64,000 nt of DNA from an uncultured SAR86 cluster bacterium (GCA_902523885.1 CABZAV010000002.1:217843-281842), one strand, 5' to 3'; counted from the stretch's first letter, positions 17,800 to 27,779 are shown. A program made the numbers and translations. Notes: a model not told the origin generated them from the letters alone.

Positions 17800-19056
17800 A
17801 TGTACGGAAATAATTTATCCATCGAAACCTTTGATAAAGACCTTTGGGAAGCATTGGAGTCAGAGCGTAAACGTCAGGAGCAACACATTGAACTGATTGC
17901 TTCCGAAAACTATGCTTCTCCAAGAGTCATGGAAGCTCAAGGCGGCATTCTTACAAACAAGTACGCTGAAGGCTATCCTGGCAAAAGATACTACGGAGGT
18001 TGCGAGTTTGTCGATGTGGCAGAGCAATTGGCAATCGATAGAGCAAAAAAACTTTTCAAAGCAGACTTTGCCAACGTGCAGCCTCATTCCGGTGCTAGCG
18101 CTAATGCCGCTATATTTTTAGCTCTTTTAGATGCTGGCGATAAAATTTTAGGTATGAGTCTTGATCATGGCGGACACTTAACTCATGGCTCAAAAGTAAA
18201 TTTTTCTGGAAAAATATATGAATCTTATAGTTATGGAATCAACCCCGAAACTGGTGACATCGATTACGAAGAAGTAAAATCCTTAGCTGAAGAGCATCAA
18301 CCAAAATTAATTATATGTGGGTTCTCCGCTTTCTCAGGTATTTTAGATTTTAAAAAGTTCAGAGAAATAGCTGATTCGATTGGAGCATATCTATTAGCTG
18401 ATATTTCTCACGTCTCAGGATTGGTAGCCGCTGGTTTGTATCCAAATCCTTTTCCTCATGCTCATGTCGTCTCTACTACCACTCACAAAACTCTTGTAGG
18501 GCCAAGGGGTGGTCTTATACTTGCTGGCAAAGACGAAGAATTGCACAAAAAATTAAATTCAGCCCTTTTCCCTGGTTCGCAGGGTGGTCCTTTAATGCAT
18601 GTTATTGCTGCTAAGGCCGTATGTTTTAAAGAAGCGATGGAGCCTGAGTTTGTCGAATATCAACAACAGATCCTTAATAACGCCAAACGAATGAGTGCTG
18701 CGTTGATTGAAAATGATATTGATGTGGTTTCAAACGGTACTTCAAACCATATGTTTTTGGTCAATCTTGTAAAAAATAAAATCACTGGAAAGGTTTTGGA
18801 TGCTGCTTTAGGTCAAGCCAACATTACAGTGAATAAAAATTCAGTACCAAACGATCCACAATCTCCATTTGTAACTTCTGGGATAAGAATCGGAACACCT
18901 GCTGTCACTAGAAGAGGTTTCAAAGAAAATGAAATGGACTTAATTGCTTCTTGGATTAAAAATATCATTGAAGACGTAGACAATGAAAAATTAATCAATC
19001 AAACTAAGATTGAAGTAACGGACCTTTGTGGCCAGTTTCCAGTTTATTCTGAATAA
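17800..19056 (+). CDS. glyA: Serine hydroxymethyltransferase
   Basis: PLP enzyme that converts serine and tetrahydrofolate to glycine and methylenetetrahydrofolate, the main one-carbon source. The start is the ATG at 17800, giving 418 residues against 417 in E. coli. [19 protein letters not shown] is diagnostic, here spanning about residues 28-46, and the PLP lysine sits in [14 protein letters not shown]. GlyA-NrdR-RibD adjacency is common in proteobacteria, and only 3 bp separate it from nrdR. Confidence 0.97.
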   Translation: MYGNNLSIETFDKDLWEALESERKRQEQHIELIASENYASPRVMEAQGGILTNKYAEGYPGKRYYGGCEFVDVAEQLAIDRAKKLFKADFANVQPHSGASANAAIFLALLDAGDKILGMSLDHGGHLTHGSKVNFSGKIYESYSYGINPETGDIDYEEVKSLAEEHQPKLIICGFSAFSGILDFKKFREIADSIGAYLLADISHVSGLVAAGLYPNPFPHAHVVSTTTHKTLVGPRGGLILAGKDEELHKKLNSALFPGSQGGPLMHVIAAKAVCFKEAMEPEFVEYQQQILNNAKRMSAALIENDIDVVSNGTSNHMFLVNLVKNKITGKVLDAALGQANITVNKNSVPNDPQSPFVTSGIRIGTPAVTRRGFKENEMDLIASWIKNIIEDVDNEKLINQTKIEVTDLCGQFPVYSE

Positions 19057-19059
19057 ATC

Positions 19060-19512
19060 ATGCATTGCCCTTTTTGTACCTTTGAAGAAAGCAAAGTCAT
19101 AGATTCACGCCTAATTGCTGATGGCAATGAAATTCGAAGAAGAAGGGAATGTTTAAGATGCCAAGAGCGTTGGACTACGTATGAACTTGCAGAGCTGGTT
19201 ATGCCTAAAATAATTAAGCAAGACAACTCCAGAGTTCCATTTGATGAAATAAAATTGAAAGAAGGTATTGCTCGCTCTCTGGAAAAAAGACCAGTCAGTG
19301 AAGAAGCTTTTCAGACTTTAATAGAGACAATTAAAAAAGAGCTAAGATCAATGGGAGAAAGGGAAGTTGCCTCAAAAACTGTTGGTGAGACGGTGATGAA
19401 AAATCTTAGAAAAATTGATGAAGTAGCCTTTGTAAGATTTGCCTCAGTTTATCGAAGTTTCCAAGATCCTTTAGAGTTTAGCGAGGAAGTTAAACGCCTA
19501 AGTGATGACTGA
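19060..19512 (+). CDS. nrdR: Transcriptional repressor NrdR
   Basis: ATP/dATP-sensing repressor of ribonucleotide reductase genes. The N-terminal zinc ribbon is intact (HCPFC near residues 2-6 and CLRCQERW near 31-38), followed by the [21 protein letters not shown] region, written here in part, and the ATP-cone ([16 protein letters not shown]). The 150 residues match the family. Its stop overlaps the ribD start by 8 bp. The NrdR-box target genes are not in this window. Confidence 0.96.
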   Translation: MHCPFCTFEESKVIDSRLIADGNEIRRRRECLRCQERWTTYELAELVMPKIIKQDNSRVPFDEIKLKEGIARSLEKRPVSEEAFQTLIETIKKELRSMGEREVASKTVGETVMKNLRKIDEVAFVRFASVYRSFQDPLEFSEEVKRLSDD

Positions 19513-20599
19513 TTCTTCTTTTATGTTGGAAGCTCTTGAGCTGGCAAAAAAAGGGAAATTTACTGTGCAAAATGGTGTGTGTGTCGGCTGTATAATTTCT
19601 AAAAATAATGAAATCCTCGGCCAAGGCTGGTACGAATACTATGGTGCTCCACACGCAGAAATTAAAGCTATTGAATCGGTCAAAGATAAATACAAAGAAG
19701 ATTATAAAGAGGTCTTATCGGACAGCGTGCTAACTGTGACTTTAGAACCTTGCAGCACCTTTGGGAAAACTCCTCCTTGTCTGGATGAAATCCTTAAACA
19801 CAACTTTAAAAAAGTTATTATCGGAGCTTTAGACCCTTCCCAATCAAGTGTGGAAAAACTCAAAGCTGCAGGAATTGAAGTATTACTAGAAGAAGTTCCA
19901 AGTGATCTAAATAATGGTTTTTTCAGCGCTCTTTTGCATAAGAAACCTTACGTAAGAGCTAAGATAGCTATGTCTGAAGATCAAAAAATATCATTTATCA
20001 ATGACTATCAGCAATGGATAACTTCTGCAGAATCCAGAGAAGATGGTCAACAATATAGGGCTCTGTCTGACCTAATATTAACTGGCTCAGGTACTATTAA
20101 AAGAGACAATCCATTGTTAAATGTAAGAAACAAAGAAATAACAAAACTCAAAGGCTTTGAACAACCAGCTAGAGGAATAATTACTTCATCTAAACTTGAG
20201 TCGTCGCTTAACTTTTTTTCTACTCAAGGAAAGAAATATATTTTTTGTAAAGATCAAAATATTTTTGAAAACTTCCAACAAAACGAAGAAGTCTCGATTC
20301 TGGAAATAGAAAATACAGAAAATAATAAAATTAATTTGAAAGAGCTTCTAAAAAAAATTCACTCTCTTAAGATTAATGACATTCTGCTTGAGTCTGGGCC
20401 AACTTTAATTACTTCTTTTATAAATGAGGACCTTATCGATGAGTTCATTATTTACATTGCTCCTAAGATGCTATCAAATACAGCTTTATCTTTTTTTAAT
20501 GGGGATGAAAGTAAATCTCCTTTTCATTCAAAACAGTTTAAATTAATTGAAGAATCGATAATTAAAAAAGATAAAAAATTAATTTTTAAAAGAATTTAA
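19505..20599 (+). CDS. ribD: Riboflavin biosynthesis deaminase/reductase RibD
   Basis: Bifunctional enzyme for the second and third steps of riboflavin synthesis. The deaminase domain keeps zinc ligands in [10 protein letters not shown] and [14 protein letters not shown]. The reductase domain begins near residue 155 ([17 protein letters not shown]) and contains [17 protein letters not shown]. Two substrate-side motifs deviate: the usual PNPxVG reads QNGVCVG, and the His of GxGxHxxxGxPHAE is Tyr ([14 protein letters not shown]). Start at the ATG 19505, overlapping nrdR by 8 bp. Length 364 is normal. Confidence 0.9.
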   Translation: MTDSSFMLEALELAKKGKFTVQNGVCVGCIISKNNEILGQGWYEYYGAPHAEIKAIESVKDKYKEDYKEVLSDSVLTVTLEPCSTFGKTPPCLDEILKHNFKKVIIGALDPSQSSVEKLKAAGIEVLLEEVPSDLNNGFFSALLHKKPYVRAKIAMSEDQKISFINDYQQWITSAESREDGQQYRALSDLILTGSGTIKRDNPLLNVRNKEITKLKGFEQPARGIITSSKLESSLNFFSTQGKKYIFCKDQNIFENFQQNEEVSILEIENTENNKINLKELLKKIHSLKINDILLESGPTLITSFINEDLIDEFIIYIAPKMLSNTALSFFNGDESKSPFHSKQFKLIEESIIKKDKKLIFKRI

Positions 20600-20602
20600 A
20601 AA

Positions 20603-21700
20603 ATGGATTTAAACAGTACGAAGGAACTTATAGCTGAAATTAAAAGAGGCAACATGGTGCTCCTGATGGATGACGAAGATCGTGAAAATGAAGGCGATGT
20701 TATTCTTGCTGGAGAAAAGGTTACTGCGGAAAAAATAAACTTTATGGCTAAATACGCTCGCGGGTTGATTTGTTTGGCTATGAGTGAAAAGAAATGTGCT
20801 GCTCTAGATTTGAACCAAATGGTTAGTGATAACAAAAGTGGGCATGGAACTGGTTTTACAGTTTCTATTGAAGCAGCCTCTGGAATAACAACTGGAATTT
20901 CTGCTGCCGACCGAGCTAGAACCGTGGCGGTAGCCTCTAAAGTGAGAGCAAAAGCAAGAGACATTGTTTCGCCAGGTCATATTTTTCCGGTTAAGGCGCT
21001 CCCTGGTGGAGTTTTATCTCGCGCAGGTCATACCGAGGGTAGCACTGATCTTTGTAGATTAGCAGGATTGACCGAATCTGCTGTAATTTGTGAGGTTATG
21101 AACGAAGATGGGACTATGGCAAGGAAAAAGGGATTGTTAGAATTTAGCAAGAAACATAGTCTCAAAATAGGAACAATTGCTGATCTAATTAATTACAGAA
21201 TCATCAATGAACATACGGTAGAAAAGATTGAACAAAAAATTGTTAACACTGAATTTGGGAAATTTTCTTTAATTTTGTACAAAGATTCCATTACCGGAGA
21301 AACTCATGTGGTTTTTAAGAAAGGTAAAATATCAAAATCAAAACCTGTTTTAGTGAGAGTTCAACAAACAAATGTTATGCACGATCTTTTAAAGATCGAC
21401 GAATTTGGTTCAAGGTGGTCTCTTGGCGATGCGATGAAAAAAATAAATAAAGCTGGTTCTGGTTTGATTATTCTGATCGATGGCGGTCATAGCAAAGACA
21501 ACATTCCTGAAGAAATAAAACTTTTAAAAAAGCCGTATAAACAATCTTCTCAGGTTGGTATTGACGTAAGAAGAATAGGAGCTGGTTCTCAAATTTTAAG
21601 GGATCTCGGAGTGAAGAAACTTATTCTCATGGGCTCACAAACAAGATATCCCTCCATTTCAGGTTTTGGTTTAGAAGTAATAAAATATATTCAAAAATGA
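20603..21700 (+). CDS. ribB: 3,4-dihydroxy-2-butanone-4-phosphate synthase with a degenerate GTP cyclohydrolase II-like domain
   Basis: The N-terminal domain (about residues 1-200) makes dihydroxybutanone phosphate from ribulose 5-phosphate. DDEDRENEGDVI, the GTGFTVSIEA region and RAGHTEGSTDLCRLAGL are all intact. The C-terminal part (about 205-365) looks like RibA in position and in its GAGSQILRDLGVKKLILM end, but it has no cysteines, so the three zinc ligands of GTP cyclohydrolase II are missing. This RibB-RibX type is known in gammaproteobacteria, where a separate RibA supplies the other reaction. Three bp separate it from ribD, and it overlaps ribH by 4 bp. Confidence 0.9.
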   Translation: MDLNSTKELIAEIKRGNMVLLMDDEDRENEGDVILAGEKVTAEKINFMAKYARGLICLAMSEKKCAALDLNQMVSDNKSGHGTGFTVSIEAASGITTGISAADRARTVAVASKVRAKARDIVSPGHIFPVKALPGGVLSRAGHTEGSTDLCRLAGLTESAVICEVMNEDGTMARKKGLLEFSKKHSLKIGTIADLINYRIINEHTVEKIEQKIVNTEFGKFSLILYKDSITGETHVVFKKGKISKSKPVLVRVQQTNVMHDLLKIDEFGSRWSLGDAMKKINKAGSGLIILIDGGHSKDNIPEEIKLLKKPYKQSSQVGIDVRRIGAGSQILRDLGVKKLILMGSQTRYPSISGFGLEVIKYIQK

Positions 21701-22158
21701 AAACAGAAAATTTAGACATTAACCTTTTCCAAGACGATTATTCAAAGAAAAAAATAGTCATCATCGATACTCATTGGAATTCGGAAATAATTAAACCAAT
21801 GGTGAAAGATTGCAAGGAAACCCTCGAAGAGTACAAAGCTAATGTGCACGTCCTATCGGTACCAGGTGCTTATGAAATTCCTTATATTGTTGGCAAGTAC
21901 CTCAAATACGAACGTCCTTACTTTGATGCAATCATCACCATGGGAGCAATTATTAGAGGCGAAACACCTCATTTTGAAATTATTTCTCAATCCATCAGCG
22001 ATTCGATTTTGCAGGCAAATATGCGTGGAAAAATACCGATAATATTTGGAGTTTTAACAACCAATAGTGCTGATCAAGCGAGAGAAAGAGCATCTTATAA
22101 AGGTAAAGAACTTGCCTTGAGCACGTTAAGCGTCCTTGATATCGTTTTTGATGGCTAA
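21697..22158 (+). CDS. ribH: 6,7-dimethyl-8-ribityllumazine synthase
   Basis: Condenses the RibD product with the RibB product to form lumazine, the last intermediate before riboflavin. GAYEIPYIVGKYL near residues 53-65 and MGAIIRGETPHFEIIS near 87-102 are the family's substrate-binding motifs. The 153 residues are normal for the subunit of the lumazine synthase shell. It starts within the ATGA overlap with ribB and overlaps nusB by 8 bp, so the cluster is tightly coupled. Confidence 0.95.
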   Translation: MKTENLDINLFQDDYSKKKIVIIDTHWNSEIIKPMVKDCKETLEEYKANVHVLSVPGAYEIPYIVGKYLKYERPYFDAIITMGAIIRGETPHFEIISQSISDSILQANMRGKIPIIFGVLTTNSADQARERASYKGKELALSTLSVLDIVFDG

Positions 22159-22549
22159 AAAAAATCCCTCCCCAGCGAAGCTTCGAGAGTTAGTCATGCA
22201 AGCTTTATATCAAAAAGAAATATCTGGTTCTTCAAACACAGATTTAGTAAAACAATTCAAGCAAAATAATCGTAATTTAAATTTAAAAGGATTTGAAAAC
22301 TGCCTTAGGGAAATTAAAAAAGATATTCTAGAAATAAACTCAATCATAGAAAAACACACTAATGTTGATATCGAACAAATTAGTAAGATCGAATTAGCTA
22401 TTTTGAAGCAGGCAATTTATGAATTAAAACAAAACGAATTGGATAGTCCAATAATCATTAGCGAAGCAATAAGGCTCTCAAAAAGATTTGGGCAAGATTC
22501 CAGTCATAAATTTATAAATGCTCTTTTGGATAAAGTAGAAGAATTTTAA
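22151..22549 (+). CDS. nusB: Transcription antitermination protein NusB
   Basis: Binds boxA RNA with NusE (S10) to support rRNA antitermination. Family features are LRELVMQALYQKEISG near the N-terminus and the C-terminal DSPIIISEAIRLSKRFGQDSSHKFINALLDKV, quoted here only as landmarks. Start at the ATG 22151 gives 132 residues; a TTG 15 bases earlier is less likely. It ends the riboflavin operon, the normal ribH-nusB order, and its stop overlaps the convergent purA by 4 bp. Confidence 0.94.
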   Translation: MAKKNPSPAKLRELVMQALYQKEISGSSNTDLVKQFKQNNRNLNLKGFENCLREIKKDILEINSIIEKHTNVDIEQISKIELAILKQAIYELKQNELDSPIIISEAIRLSKRFGQDSSHKFINALLDKVEEF

Positions 22550-23832
22550 ATTTCTTGATTAATTAGAATTGTGCTGGCGTCATCGGGTCCAGTAGAGACA
22601 ATATCAACAGGCACTCCACAAACTTCCGCTATTTTTTTGACGAAATTTTTAGCTTTCTGTGGAAAATCATCGTAATTATTTATGCCCGCGGTTGGCTCTG
22701 GCCAACCTTCGATTTCAATATAAGAAGGATTGACATCTTCAAGTTCCATACATTCTGCAAAGGCTTTTTTTGATTCATCTTCTTCATAGCTGGTGCATAT
22801 TTTTATATTTTCTAAACCGTCAAGAACATCAATTTTTGTTAAGCACAAAGCAGAGACACTGTTTGATTGAATTATTCTCTTTACGCTGACAGCATCAAAC
22901 CAGCCACATCTTCTTGGCCTGCCCGTTGTTGCACCAACTTCGCCTCCTTTTTTGGCAATCTCTTCTCCAAGGTTGCCTTCTATTTCTGTTGGCATTGGGC
23001 CTTCGCCCACTCTTGTAACATAAGCTTTTACTACTCCAAGAATATAACCAACATCTAAAGGACCACAGCCTGCACCAGAAGCTATACCCGCTGGCGAGCA
23101 GTTGCTTGAAGTGACAAAAGGATAAGTTCCCTGATCCACATCTAACAAGGCGCCTTGAGCTCCTTCAAATAGAACCCTTTTGTTTTTTTGATTCATCGTA
23201 AATATTTCATTGGAAACATCTGCAAGCAAAGGCGATAACTTGTTTCCATATTCGAGATTCTTATCTTTGACTTCGTTAAAATCTAATTCTTTTTCTCCGA
23301 AATATTCTTTGAATAAAAAATTATAAAAAGACAAAGTTTCTTCAAGCTTTGAATTTAATTTAGTTTCAGACAGCGTATCAATAATTCTTATAGCTTTTCT
23401 GCTTACTTTATCTTCATAAGCCGGTCCAATACCTCTTAAGGTAGTCCCGATGGTTGTAAAACTATTGGACTTTTCTTTCAGTTGATCCAATAAAATGTGA
23501 TACGGCTGGATTATGGTGCAAGCTGGGCTAATTTTTAATCTGTCCAGTATTCCATTCGCAAATGGTTCTATCTCTTCTATTTCTGCAAAAAGAGCTTCGC
23601 AAGAAACAACAACTCCTCTTCCAATTAGTGAGCTTGCATTTTGATGGCAGATAGAAGAAGGTAACAGATGCAAAACAAGTTTCTTTCCGTCCACTATAAG
23701 AGTATGGCCTGCATTATGACCTCCTTGATATCTGCAAGCAGCATCTGCTCGATCCGAAAGAAAGTTTACTATTTTCCCTTTACCCTCATCTCCCCATTGC
23801 AATCCTAGAACGGCAAGATTTTTAGCTTTCAT
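22546..23832 (-). CDS. purA: Adenylosuccinate synthetase
   Basis: GTP-dependent enzyme that joins IMP and aspartate in the first committed step to AMP. The phosphate loop LGLQWGDEGKGKIV lies near residues 9-22, followed by GGHNAGHTLI, GTTLRGIGPAYEDK, VGATTGRPRRCGWFD and the GTP-base region LTKIDVLDGLE. Length 428 is typical. It overlaps hisZ by 4 bp in the conserved hflK-hflC-hisZ-purA order. Confidence 0.97.
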   Translation of the reverse strand: MKAKNLAVLGLQWGDEGKGKIVNFLSDRADAACRYQGGHNAGHTLIVDGKKLVLHLLPSSICHQNASSLIGRGVVVSCEALFAEIEEIEPFANGILDRLKISPACTIIQPYHILLDQLKEKSNSFTTIGTTLRGIGPAYEDKVSRKAIRIIDTLSETKLNSKLEETLSFYNFLFKEYFGEKELDFNEVKDKNLEYGNKLSPLLADVSNEIFTMNQKNKRVLFEGAQGALLDVDQGTYPFVTSSNCSPAGIASGAGCGPLDVGYILGVVKAYVTRVGEGPMPTEIEGNLGEEIAKKGGEVGATTGRPRRCGWFDAVSVKRIIQSNSVSALCLTKIDVLDGLENIKICTSYEEDESKKAFAECMELEDVNPSYIEIEGWPEPTAGINNYDDFPQKAKNFVKKIAEVCGVPVDIVSTGPDDASTILINQEI

Positions 23833-24785
23833 TTATCATTCTCTTTAATATTTAATAAAGAAATCAGGTCAATATCGAAACCTATAGCAGATCTCTTTTC
23901 TTCTGAATTTTTTTGATAAGAATATTGTCCTCCATTTGCAATTGCAAATCCAAAATTTTGAGAATGAACCGAAAAAACTAGGCCCTGGTGATAATTAAAT
24001 CCAGGAAAATCAGTCATATCAATATGAATGTTTTCATGACTTATTTTTTCTGTGATAGCCTTTAAGTTTTCTACCGAATTTTTAGCCAGCTTACTAAAGC
24101 TACTTATCTTTTCTAAACATTGGATGTCTCCATAAGAATGCATCAGAGTGATTATTTTTCCTAAAGATTTTTTATCTACTTTATTTGTATCACTCCACTC
24201 AATTAAATCTGATTCAGATTTATCAGAAATAATTTCTCTAAGTTTTTTTTCCTTAAATTCCGGTAAATTTTCATCTTTAATTATCTCGTCTAGAACTTCT
24301 GTTCTTCCTAAAGACAAACAAGAAGAAGGCAAACCAACCAAATCAAAACTTCCAAGAAGTAAATCTATTATTTCTATTTCTGAACTGTCTGAGCCAAAAA
24401 TTTCTACTCCTGATTTTATAGCCAAAATAGACTTGGCGAATGAGTCTTTTCTTTTTTTTATTACTTCTCCAGCATAACAATATTTTTTTATTTCTTCTGA
24501 ATTGCTTGCTTGGTCTATTCGAGCTATTTGTTGAGAAATATCAGGTCTGAGTGCAATATCGCTTGAGATAGAATTATCTGAAAAAGTAAATGCTCTTTTT
24601 TTTAATTCCGAGTTTACTTCTCCTCCGATTGCATCAGCAAACTCAATAATAGACGGATAAACTAAGCTAAATCCTTTTTTAGTATAAAGATCGATTAAAG
24701 TTCTTCTAAGATTTTCTAGTTCTAATGCTCGCTCAGAGAGTATGTCTTCCACCCCGCCGGGAAGATTAAAATAGCCTGATGTCAT
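23829..24785 (-). CDS. hisZ: ATP phosphoribosyltransferase regulatory subunit
   Basis: A histidyl-tRNA-synthetase-like protein without tRNA charging function that pairs with short-form HisG in the first step of histidine synthesis. It starts with LPGGVEDILSERALELENLRR, carries class II synthetase-like motifs (ALRPDISQQIARI near residues 97-109) and ends at 318 residues, without the anticodon-binding domain of HisS. Location between hflC and purA is the typical HisZ position in gammaproteobacteria and supports the call over HisS. It implies a short HisG elsewhere in the genome. Confidence 0.88.
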   Translation of the reverse strand: MTSGYFNLPGGVEDILSERALELENLRRTLIDLYTKKGFSLVYPSIIEFADAIGGEVNSELKKRAFTFSDNSISSDIALRPDISQQIARIDQASNSEEIKKYCYAGEVIKKRKDSFAKSILAIKSGVEIFGSDSSEIEIIDLLLGSFDLVGLPSSCLSLGRTEVLDEIIKDENLPEFKEKKLREIISDKSESDLIEWSDTNKVDKKSLGKIITLMHSYGDIQCLEKISSFSKLAKNSVENLKAITEKISHENIHIDMTDFPGFNYHQGLVFSVHSQNFGFAIANGGQYSYQKNSEEKRSAIGFDIDLISLLNIKENDK

Positions 24786-24787
24786 AA

Positions 24788-25675
24788 TTATTCGCTTTTG
24801 GAGGTACCGAAAGAACTATCAAGATATTTAAAGAAGTCACTTTCGGGATCAATCAACAAAACATCTGATTTGTTTTCAAAAGTTGATTGATATGCAGATA
24901 AACTTCTGGTGAATTCATAAAATTCTGGATTTTTGTTAAATGCCTTCGCGTAGGTGCTCGTAGCTTCTGCATCACCTTCACCTTTAATAATTTCGGCAGT
25001 TTTATAAGCATCCGCTAAAATAACGGTTCTCTCTTTATCAGCATTTGCTCTAATTTCTTCTGCAATTTCATTTCCTTCGGCTCTAAGTTCCTGAGCAAGT
25101 CTTTCTCTTTCAGTTCTCATTCGATTATAAACAGAATCATTCACCTCTGAAGGTAATTCTATTTTTTTTACTCTAACGTCAATTACTTCAACGCCAAGTT
25201 CAGAATTTGCTACTTTGTTTAGATCTGCAGTTAAAACTCTCATTAATTCGTCTCTTTCACCAGAGATAACATCTTGGACAGTTCGTTTACCAAATTGGTT
25301 CCTTAGACCTTCATCAACACGTTGAGTAAGCAAAGTTCTTAGTGCACTCAATTGCCCACCTGATGATGTTATATAAAATTGTTCGTTATCACTTATTCTC
25401 CACTTAACAAAAGCATCTACGATGAGTCTTTTCTTTTCTTCAGTAAAGTAAGGTTGTGGAATAGCGTCCAAAGTTAAAACTCTTGAATCAAATTTTCTAA
25501 CAGTATTTAAAATAGGCACTTTAAAATGTAAACCTGATTCAATTTTGGGATCAATAATTTCTCCAAATCTAAGGAGAATTGCAGTTTGTTTATCAGTAAC
25601 AATATAAAGGCTATTAGCAAGTAGAATTATTAGAGCTAATATGGCGATAACGAATCCTATTCCGAAAGATCTCAT
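24788..25675 (-). CDS. hflC: HflC, membrane regulator of FtsH protease
   Basis: SPFH/band-7 protein that forms the periplasmic HflKC cage around FtsH and modulates its proteolysis. One N-terminal membrane anchor (about residues 5-25) is followed by DKQTAILLRFGEI and the SPFH domain, then a long charged helix (RMRTERERLAQELRAEG and beyond). Length is 295. It follows hflK after 3 bp and precedes hisZ by 2 bp, so the three are co-transcribed. Confidence 0.95.
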   Translation of the reverse strand: MRSFGIGFVIAILALIILLANSLYIVTDKQTAILLRFGEIIDPKIESGLHFKVPILNTVRKFDSRVLTLDAIPQPYFTEEKKRLIVDAFVKWRISDNEQFYITSSGGQLSALRTLLTQRVDEGLRNQFGKRTVQDVISGERDELMRVLTADLNKVANSELGVEVIDVRVKKIELPSEVNDSVYNRMRTERERLAQELRAEGNEIAEEIRANADKERTVILADAYKTAEIIKGEGDAEATSTYAKAFNKNPEFYEFTRSLSAYQSTFENKSDVLLIDPESDFFKYLDSSFGTSKSE

Positions 25676-25678
25676 AGA

Positions 25679-26821
25679 TTATCTCCTTTCCTGTCTTTTT
25701 CTAATTTCTTCGATAACTTGATCAGTCAAGTTTTGAATTGCCGTTCCGGATAATGCTCCTGAATCAGTTTCAACTTCTGTGTTTTGATTGCTTCTTGCAA
25801 TTGATGCGGCTGCAACTTGATCAAGAGGCAACATCATTATGTTATTTCCATCTTTAACGTCGATCATAACTTTCGTACTATTCGACATCACTGACTGAAC
25901 TGCATCGATATAAAGACGTTTTCTAGTTACATCTGGAGCTTTAGAATATTCTTTAAGCAATTGATCAAATCTTGTTGCTTCACCTTCCGCTTCAGCAATA
26001 ACTTTCGCTTTGTAACCTTCAGCATCTTGTATCGCTCTTTTAGCAGCACCACGAGCAATTGGTACAACTTCATTTGCATAAGTTTCGGCTTCATTTCTAA
26101 GAGTGACTTCATCTTCTCTAGCTTTAACAACATCGTCAAATGCTTCTTTCACAGCTTCTGGTGGTCTTGACTCTCTTATGCTGACCGTAACAACTTCTAT
26201 TCCAGTGAAATATGCATTAAGTCTTTCTTGCAATCTTTTTCTAACATCAATGGCAATTTGCTCTCTACCTGTGGTCAAAACATTGTCCATCGAATTACTT
26301 CCAACTACATGCCTCAAAGCAGATTCTGATGCTTGAGCAATGCTATCTTCAGGAGATGCAGCTTCAAGCAGATAAAAAACTGGATTAGATCTTTTATACT
26401 GCACTGCAGTTTCAACGTTCACAATGTTCTCATCTTTTGTAAGAATTGAAGAATTAGTAGTGTGAGTGAATAATTTTTCTGTATTAACTATGAACCTATT
26501 ATCAATGAATGGTGGATTCCAATGTATTCCTGGCCCCTTAGTGGTTGAGTATTTTCCAAATCTTAAAATAACTGCTTCTTCTTGAGCATCTACTGTATAA
26601 ATTCCTAAGGCAGAATAAAGCACAATTAAAACTACTAAAGCGGAAGGTAGTATCTTCTTAAAAGATGGCGAACTTCCTGAAGGACCTCCTCCTCCACTTC
26701 CTCCGACAAAAGAACCTATTAAAGACTTAAATTTTTTTATGGCTTCATCAATATCTGGGGCGTCGTTCTTATTCCCCCATGGATCTCTTGAACCATTTTT
26801 TCCATTATCATTCCAAGACAT
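25679..26821 (-). CDS. hflK: HflK, membrane regulator of FtsH protease
   Basis: Partner of HflC. A Gly/Asp-rich cytoplasmic head (SWNDNGKNGSRDPWG) is followed by a glycine-serine linker, a membrane span near residues 58-76, and an SPFH domain starting DAQEEAVILRFGKY. A coiled helix (RNEAETYANEVVPIARGAAKR) and a low-complexity tail ending RKRQERR complete the 380 residues. It lies 40 bp from miaA. Relatives carry hfq and hflX in that gap, and both are absent here. Confidence 0.95.
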   Translation of the reverse strand: MSWNDNGKNGSRDPWGNKNDAPDIDEAIKKFKSLIGSFVGGSGGGGPSGSSPSFKKILPSALVVLIVLYSALGIYTVDAQEEAVILRFGKYSTTKGPGIHWNPPFIDNRFIVNTEKLFTHTTNSSILTKDENIVNVETAVQYKRSNPVFYLLEAASPEDSIAQASESALRHVVGSNSMDNVLTTGREQIAIDVRKRLQERLNAYFTGIEVVTVSIRESRPPEAVKEAFDDVVKAREDEVTLRNEAETYANEVVPIARGAAKRAIQDAEGYKAKVIAEAEGEATRFDQLLKEYSKAPDVTRKRLYIDAVQSVMSNSTKVMIDVKDGNNIMMLPLDQVAAASIARSNQNTEVETDSGALSGTAIQNLTDQVIEEIRKRQERR

Positions 26822-26861
26822 GGACGTATTCTAAGGCTTTCGTCGTAAGAATGGAACTTAA

Positions 26862-27779
26862 CTATTCTAAATAATTTAGAATTTTTATAACCATATTCGA
26901 TTGATTTGCGAAAAAAATTTCTTTAGTTTCAAACTTTTTCAACCAGGTAATTTGTCTTTTTGAAAGTTGATAGTTAGCGTTAGTAGCTTTTTCTATCATT
27001 TCTTCCTTAGAAATTTTACCGTCTAAATACTCTACGGTTTGTTTATATCCGACGGAATTAAGAACTTTTATATTTTTGGAAAAATTATCGATTAAATATC
27101 TTGTTTCTTCTAGGAGACCTTCATCCAACATTTTTAAAAATCTGTCTTTTAATTTTTTTTTAAACAACTTTTTATCCTCAGGAACAATTGCAAAATTTAA
27201 AAATTCTCTATTTAGAAAAGGATTCACTGAGTTATCTTTTAACTCAGTATGAGTTTTTCCAGTCAGCATATAAACTTCCAAAGATCTTTTTATTCTTTGC
27301 TGATCATTTGCATGAATATTTTTTGCAGATTCTTTGTCTATTTTTTGTAGCTTGAGAAATAAATGCTTGAGTCCTAGCTTATTTTGTTCTTCATCAAGTT
27401 TTTTTCTCACTTTAGGATCGTTTTCAGGCAAATCTGAAATTCCATTGAACAAAGAGTGAAAATACATCATTGACCCACCGACAAGAATCACAGATTTATT
27501 CTTTTTATCTAGAGAGCCAATTATCTCTATAATATCGTTCCTAAAATTTCCTACTGAATAGGAATCCGTGGGCTCCAAGAAATTAATTAAATGATGCGGA
27601 TAATCTCTTAAATTATCTTTACTTAATTTATTGCTCCCGATATTTGCATACTTGTATATTTGAACTGAATCAACCGAAATAATTTCCGCATCGAGCCTTT
27701 GAGAAAGCTCAATTGCCAAGGACGTTTTGCCGGTGTTAGTAGGCCCAATAATTGAAATGATAGGTTTTAAAGTTTCCAC
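26862..27779 (-). CDS. miaA: tRNA dimethylallyltransferase
   Basis: Transfers the dimethylallyl group to A37 of tRNAs reading UNN codons. The P-loop IGPTNTGKTSLAIELS lies near residues 11-26, followed by the substrate signature ISVDSVQIYKYANIGSNK. LVGGSMMYFHSL and the C-terminal QLSKRQITWLKKF are typical. The 305 residues fit the family. It uses dimethylallyl diphosphate derived from the MEP pathway. It is the first gene of the minus-strand miaA-hflK-hflC-hisZ-purA run. Confidence 0.95.
   Translation of the reverse strand: METLKPIISIIGPTNTGKTSLAIELSQRLDAEIISVDSVQIYKYANIGSNKLSKDNLRDYPHHLINFLEPTDSYSVGNFRNDIIEIIGSLDKKNKSVILVGGSMMYFHSLFNGISDLPENDPKVRKKLDEEQNKLGLKHLFLKLQKIDKESAKNIHANDQQRIKRSLEVYMLTGKTHTELKDNSVNPFLNREFLNFAIVPEDKKLFKKKLKDRFLKMLDEGLLEETRYLIDNFSKNIKVLNSVGYKQTVEYLDGKISKEEMIEKATNANYQLSKRQITWLKKFETKEIFFANQSNMVIKILNYLE

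Noticed and set aside
20596..20964. Minus-strand open frame of 122 codons opposite ribB
   Set aside because: The plus strand encodes the highly conserved DHBP synthase core there; the antisense product is low-complexity Ser/Ala.
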